Positions 15,315-18,526 of a stretch of 18,526 nt of DNA are shown here, piece after piece. Position 1 is the stretch's first letter; the number at the start of each line of letters is the position of its first letter. Position numbers and translations under genes: made by a program. This DNA comes from Prevotella sp. UBA4268 (lineage in GTDB: Bacteria > Bacteroidota > Bacteroidia > Bacteroidales > Bacteroidaceae): NCBI GenBank assembly GCA_002395135.1, contig DGWC01000087.1, positions 1-18,526 of the forward strand, read 5' to 3'. The notes beneath the pieces were generated by a model, which searched no databases, had not been told where the DNA came from, and worked only from the letters and a program-made list of their open reading frames with translations.

Positions 15315-17768
15315 TTATTTTGATGCGGTGACGGTCAGCGCCTGCCCGGCTTTGACTGACACTTGATAGAGGTTTTCGTATTTGCTGGCCACTTTTTTCA
15401 GTCCCTTCCCCTTGAGAGGAGTGGCCGAGCGGACAAGCAGGGTGCCGCCTTGGGTGGCCTTGATGGTGGCCGACTGCAACCGATGGTTTTGCCAGCGCAT
15501 GGCCACGTCGTGGTTGCCGCGCGCCTTCAGACCGCTGACTTCGCCTTCGCTCCATGCGTCGGGCAGGGCCGGCAGCAGGTGGATGACCTGGTAATTGCCT
15601 CGTTTCGAGACGACTGTTTCCTGACTTTGCAGGAGCATCTCGGCGATGCCGGCAGCACAGCCGAAGTTTCCGTCAATCTGGAATGGCGGGTGGGCATCGA
15701 AGAGGTTGGGGTAGGTGCCGCCCTTTTTCTTCTCGTTGCGCACCAGCGAGAGTTGGTCGCTGATGAGTTTTGCGGCGTGGTTACCGTCGAGGAGGCGCGC
15801 CCAGAGGCATACTTTCCAGCCCATTGACCATCCTGTGGAGGGGTCGCCGCGATGGATGAGCACCGTTTTGGCGGCTTCGGCCAGTTCGGGGGTGTTGATG
15901 GGCGAAATCTGGTTGCTGGGATAGAGGGCATAGAGATGGCTCACGTGGCGATGGGTGTCGTCGGGATTATCCCAGTCGTCGAGCCACTCCTGCAACTGTC
16001 CGTAGCGGCCAATCTGCAGCGGCGGCAGTTGGGCGAGTTTTTCTTTCAGGCTGTCGGTGAGCGCAAGGTTCTGGCCGAGGATGTTGCTGGCCTGTATCAC
16101 GTGGGTGAAAAGGTCGCTCACCAGTTCGTTGTCCATGGTGACACCGGCCGCGGTGGTTGCCCGGTGCTTGTGTTCGTTCTCCGGCGAGAGGCTGGGACAA
16201 ACCACCCAGTATCCCTTTTCGGGGTGCTTCACCATAATCTGGTTCAGGAAGCGGGCGGCTCCCACCATGATGGGGAAGGCCTCGCGCAGGAAGTTTTTGT
16301 CGGCCGTGTATAGCCAATGCTCCCACAGATGCTGGCACATCCATGCTGCACCGGTGGGCCACATGCCGCTCGTTGCCCTGTCGATGGCACCGGTGACGCG
16401 CCAGATGTCGGTGTTGTGGTGGAGCACCCAGCCGTCGGCATCGTACATAATCCGTGCGCTCTGGTGGCCTGTCTCGCTGATGTCTTTGATGAGCGAGAGC
16501 AGCGGCTCGGTGAGATCGGAGAGGTTGCCCACCTCGGCGGGCCAGTAGTTCATCTCCAGATTGATGTTGGTGGTGTATTTAGAGTCCCATGCGGGGTAGA
16601 GGGAGTCGTTCCAAATGCCCTGCAGCGTGGGCGGCTGGTTGCCTGGCTGCGATGTGCAGATGAGCAGGTAGCGCCCGAACTGGAAATAGGTTTCCACGAG
16701 GTGCAGGTCGTTGTTGTCCTTGAATTGTTCCACACGGCGGTCGGTGGTGAGGTGGGCGAAGCGGTCGCTGCCCAGGTTCAGGTTGACACGGTTGAACTGT
16801 TTCTGATAAAAGGCCACATGGCTCTGCTTCATTTCCTGATAACTGGTTTGGAGTGCCTGTTTCAGAATCCGTTCCGATTTCTCCACGTCGTTGCCGCTGA
16901 TGTCGTCGTAGTGCTTGAAATTGGTGGCAATGGAGATGTAGAGCGTGGCCTCGTCGGCCCCCTCAATGCTCAGCGCACCCTCGCGGCTCCTCATGGTTCC
17001 GCCCTTGCAGCGGGCAGTTACGCGTCCGGTGAAAGTTACTTTTCCCTTCAGTCCCTCGTGGTTGCCGCTGATGCCGCTCAGCGTTATCTCGTCGCCTTCG
17101 CTGGCTATCGTCACGTCGGAATGCGGAGAGGTGAGCGAGGCAACAAAGGTAACGGCTCCCTTTTTGCTGGCGGTGAGATGTACGGTGATGACGTTTCCCG
17201 TGAACGAGGCGATGTATTCCCGTCGGAAAGCGGTTCCGTCAACAGTATATTGTGTGACGGCGCGGGCGGAGTCGAGCGAGAGTTCGCGGATATAGTTCGT
17301 GTAATTGGTATGTCCGGGGAAGTTGATGGATAGGTTGCCAAACGGCTGATAGGGCATGCCGTGGTTGGTTCGGCTCTGAACATGAGCCGTTCCCATCTCT
17401 TGTGCTTCCTGGTATCTGCCTTCCCAGACCAACTGCTGAATCTTAGGCAGGTATTCTTTAGCCTCGGGGTTGGCATTGTTGTTGGGCTGTCCGGCCCAGA
17501 TGGTTTCCTCGTTCAACTGCAGCCGGTCGGCAAAGACGTTTCCGAAGACCATGGCTCCTAACCGTCCATTGCCGATGGGCAGCGCCTCTGTCCATGTCTG
17601 GGCGGGGCGGTCGTACCACAGTTTGTGCTCATTGGCGGCCTTTGCGGGTTGGGAACCTAAGGCAACGAGCAGGATGAGGATGACCAGCAGCGACTGCCAT
17701 GCATCGGCCTTTTTTGTGAATAGTTGCGAGAATGCTGAATCAGATGGTGCGGATGAATGTGCTTTCAT
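15315..17768 (-). CDS. GH95 enzyme, probable alpha-L-galactosidase
   Basis: 817 residues, full GH95 length, with an unusually long polar N-terminus before the signal hydrophobic stretch (26-38, cleavage probably after AKA near 44). No later Met fits, so this start stands. GH95 cleaves alpha-L-Fuc or alpha-L-Gal with inversion. The N-terminal beta domain is followed by an (alpha/alpha)6 barrel with WDSKYTTNINLEMNYWPAE (394-412), SPEN with likely acid Glu530, and HPPFQIDGNFG with Asp699. In the fucosidase AfcA the asparagine pair is preceded by a His that recognises the fucose methyl group. Here that place is Thr399, as I recall from characterised alpha-L-galactosidases. This fits the terminal L-galactose of RG-II chain A. 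It begins seven bases after the esterase stop, with AAAGA close before the ATG. Confidence 0.92.
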   Translation of the reverse strand: MKAHSSAPSDSAFSQLFTKKADAWQSLLVILILLVALGSQPAKAANEHKLWYDRPAQTWTEALPIGNGRLGAMVFGNVFADRLQLNEETIWAGQPNNNANPEAKEYLPKIQQLVWEGRYQEAQEMGTAHVQSRTNHGMPYQPFGNLSINFPGHTNYTNYIRELSLDSARAVTQYTVDGTAFRREYIASFTGNVITVHLTASKKGAVTFVASLTSPHSDVTIASEGDEITLSGISGNHEGLKGKVTFTGRVTARCKGGTMRSREGALSIEGADEATLYISIATNFKHYDDISGNDVEKSERILKQALQTSYQEMKQSHVAFYQKQFNRVNLNLGSDRFAHLTTDRRVEQFKDNNDLHLVETYFQFGRYLLICTSQPGNQPPTLQGIWNDSLYPAWDSKYTTNINLEMNYWPAEVGNLSDLTEPLLSLIKDISETGHQSARIMYDADGWVLHHNTDIWRVTGAIDRATSGMWPTGAAWMCQHLWEHWLYTADKNFLREAFPIMVGAARFLNQIMVKHPEKGYWVVCPSLSPENEHKHRATTAAGVTMDNELVSDLFTHVIQASNILGQNLALTDSLKEKLAQLPPLQIGRYGQLQEWLDDWDNPDDTHRHVSHLYALYPSNQISPINTPELAEAAKTVLIHRGDPSTGWSMGWKVCLWARLLDGNHAAKLISDQLSLVRNEKKKGGTYPNLFDAHPPFQIDGNFGCAAGIAEMLLQSQETVVSKRGNYQVIHLLPALPDAWSEGEVSGLKARGNHDVAMRWQNHRLQSATIKATQGGTLLVRSATPLKGKGLKKVASKYENLYQVSVKAGQALTVTASK

Positions 17769-17775
17769 ATCTTTA

Positions 17776-18526
17776 TTATTGCTTGGGTGTGAATCTTAAT
17801 GTGTTTTCTTCTTCAATGGTTACTTTGTCTTCATCGAGACAGTCGCGGTTGAGAGAAAAAGCCTGGATAAAAAACTCATAGACGGCATTGCGCTTGTTGG
17901 GGCCGAAATCGTGGCGCTCCTTGGGCAGATGAATGTTCATTACCTTCGGTGATTGGCCGTAGAAACCGTAGATGCGCTGCAGATAGGGGAATTCAACTTC
18001 CGGGGTGGTGCTCGTCCAGTCGCCGCCGTCGCTGACCACCATCATGGGTTTCGGGGCGAACATGGCGGCCAATTCGCCATTGCAGGTGCCTCCGCCTGCC
18101 AGTTGGATGGGCTTGCCGCTTTCGCAAGGACAGCCCCCGTCGAACCATGCCGACATGCTGACAACAGGACAGGAGGCCGTGAACCGGTCGTCGAGCACGG
18201 TGAGCAGCACGGTTTGTGTGCCTCCGCCTGACCCGCCGTTCACGCCGATGCGCTTCGGGTCGATGTCTTTATGGGTGTAAAGCAGGTTGAGAATGCGTAG
18301 GCCGTTGTATGCCTGCATCACGTGCGCCTCACTGGTATGGTGCGCTTCGGCCCCCACTTCATCCTCGCTCTCGCCCCATCCCCACAGGTCGTAGCTAACG
18401 CAGACGGCACCCATGCGGGCCAGCGTGGCATAGCGTTTCTGCAGGTCTGCATTGTAACGACCGCCGTTGAAATGGCCGTTGGGACAGACAATCAGCGGAT
18501 ACTTACCGGTTTTCCGTTTTCCATCC
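17776..18526 (-). CDS. Alpha/beta-hydrolase esterase, CE19-like (5' end outside window)
   Basis: Only the last 249 residues are seen. The frame stays open through the window edge (GKYPLIVCPNGHFNGG ...), so the Met at 18414 is internal and not the start. The alpha/beta-hydrolase core has PNGH near the oxyanion strand, the nucleophile elbow GVNGGSGGG (Ser at codon 18229-18231), a candidate acid Asp in DGGDW, and His in ERHDFG. The blocks GGCPCESG and NGELAAMFAPKPM are typical of esterases often annotated acetylxylan esterase. Several of these belong to CE19, whose founder BT1017 is, as I recall, a pectin methylesterase of the RG-II locus. A role in removing methyl or acetyl esters from pectin fragments is therefore likely, but the family call is tentative. 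First visible gene of the esterase-GH95-GH140 block. Confidence 0.85.
   Translation of the reverse strand, partial: DGKRKTGKYPLIVCPNGHFNGGRYNADLQKRYATLARMGAVCVSYDLWGWGESEDEVGAEAHHTSEAHVMQAYNGLRILNLLYTHKDIDPKRIGVNGGSGGGTQTVLLTVLDDRFTASCPVVSMSAWFDGGCPCESGKPIQLAGGGTCNGELAAMFAPKPMMVVSDGGDWTSTTPEVEFPYLQRIYGFYGQSPKVMNIHLPKERHDFGPNKRNAVYEFFIQAFSLNRDCLDEDKVTIEEENTLRFTPKQ

Noticed and set aside
16317..17333. 338-codon plus-strand ORF opposite GH95
   Set aside because: Antisense shadow with no motif, while the minus strand gives a full-length GH95.

Overview
The window looks like a piece of a Bacteroidota chromosome, most likely Prevotella or a close relative. The evidence is a Bacteroides-type promoter (TTTG, 20-base spacer, TATTTTTG), a hybrid two-component system (HTCS) regulator, large Sec-exported glycoside hydrolases packed head to tail, and a secreted repeat protein ending in a short GKKVVVK tail of the kind common in Prevotella. 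Naming the genus is an inference. No rRNA, tRNA, insertion sequence or CRISPR array is visible.

Left part (1-2656): an AT-rich upstream region with a 22-base-period repeat and a clear promoter drives one plus-strand gene. It encodes a 763-residue exported protein built from four tandem domains of about 165 residues and a C-terminal tail. Its function is unknown. It converges on the minus-strand locus, and a strong hairpin with U-tracts on both sides separates the two.

Right part (2665-18526, all minus strand): a carbohydrate-utilisation locus in two transcription blocks. The upstream block, cut by the window edge, is an alpha/beta-hydrolase esterase (CE19-like), a GH95 enzyme and a GH140 enzyme, ending in a hairpin at 13772-13824. 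After about 600 bases holding a four-copy 22-base tandem repeat and a predicted promoter comes the second block: a GH78 rhamnosidase fused to a sialidase-like BNR propeller, a GH2 enzyme, and an HTCS sensor/regulator as last gene.

The enzyme set points to rhamnogalacturonan-II (RG-II), the most complex pectin. GH140 is the apiosidase family. The GH95 has Thr where alpha-L-fucosidases have His, which suggests an alpha-L-galactosidase for the L-galactose cap of RG-II chain A. CE19 is associated with methyl-ester removal. The GH78-propeller fusion could act on the Rha-Kdo disaccharide of chain C. From memory, the B. thetaiotaomicron RG-II locus around BT1010-BT1013 has a similar set, so this is probably a relative of that locus. 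No SusC/SusD pair lies in the window. The exported enzymes lack a clear lipobox and so probably work in the periplasm on imported fragments, which the HTCS would also sense.
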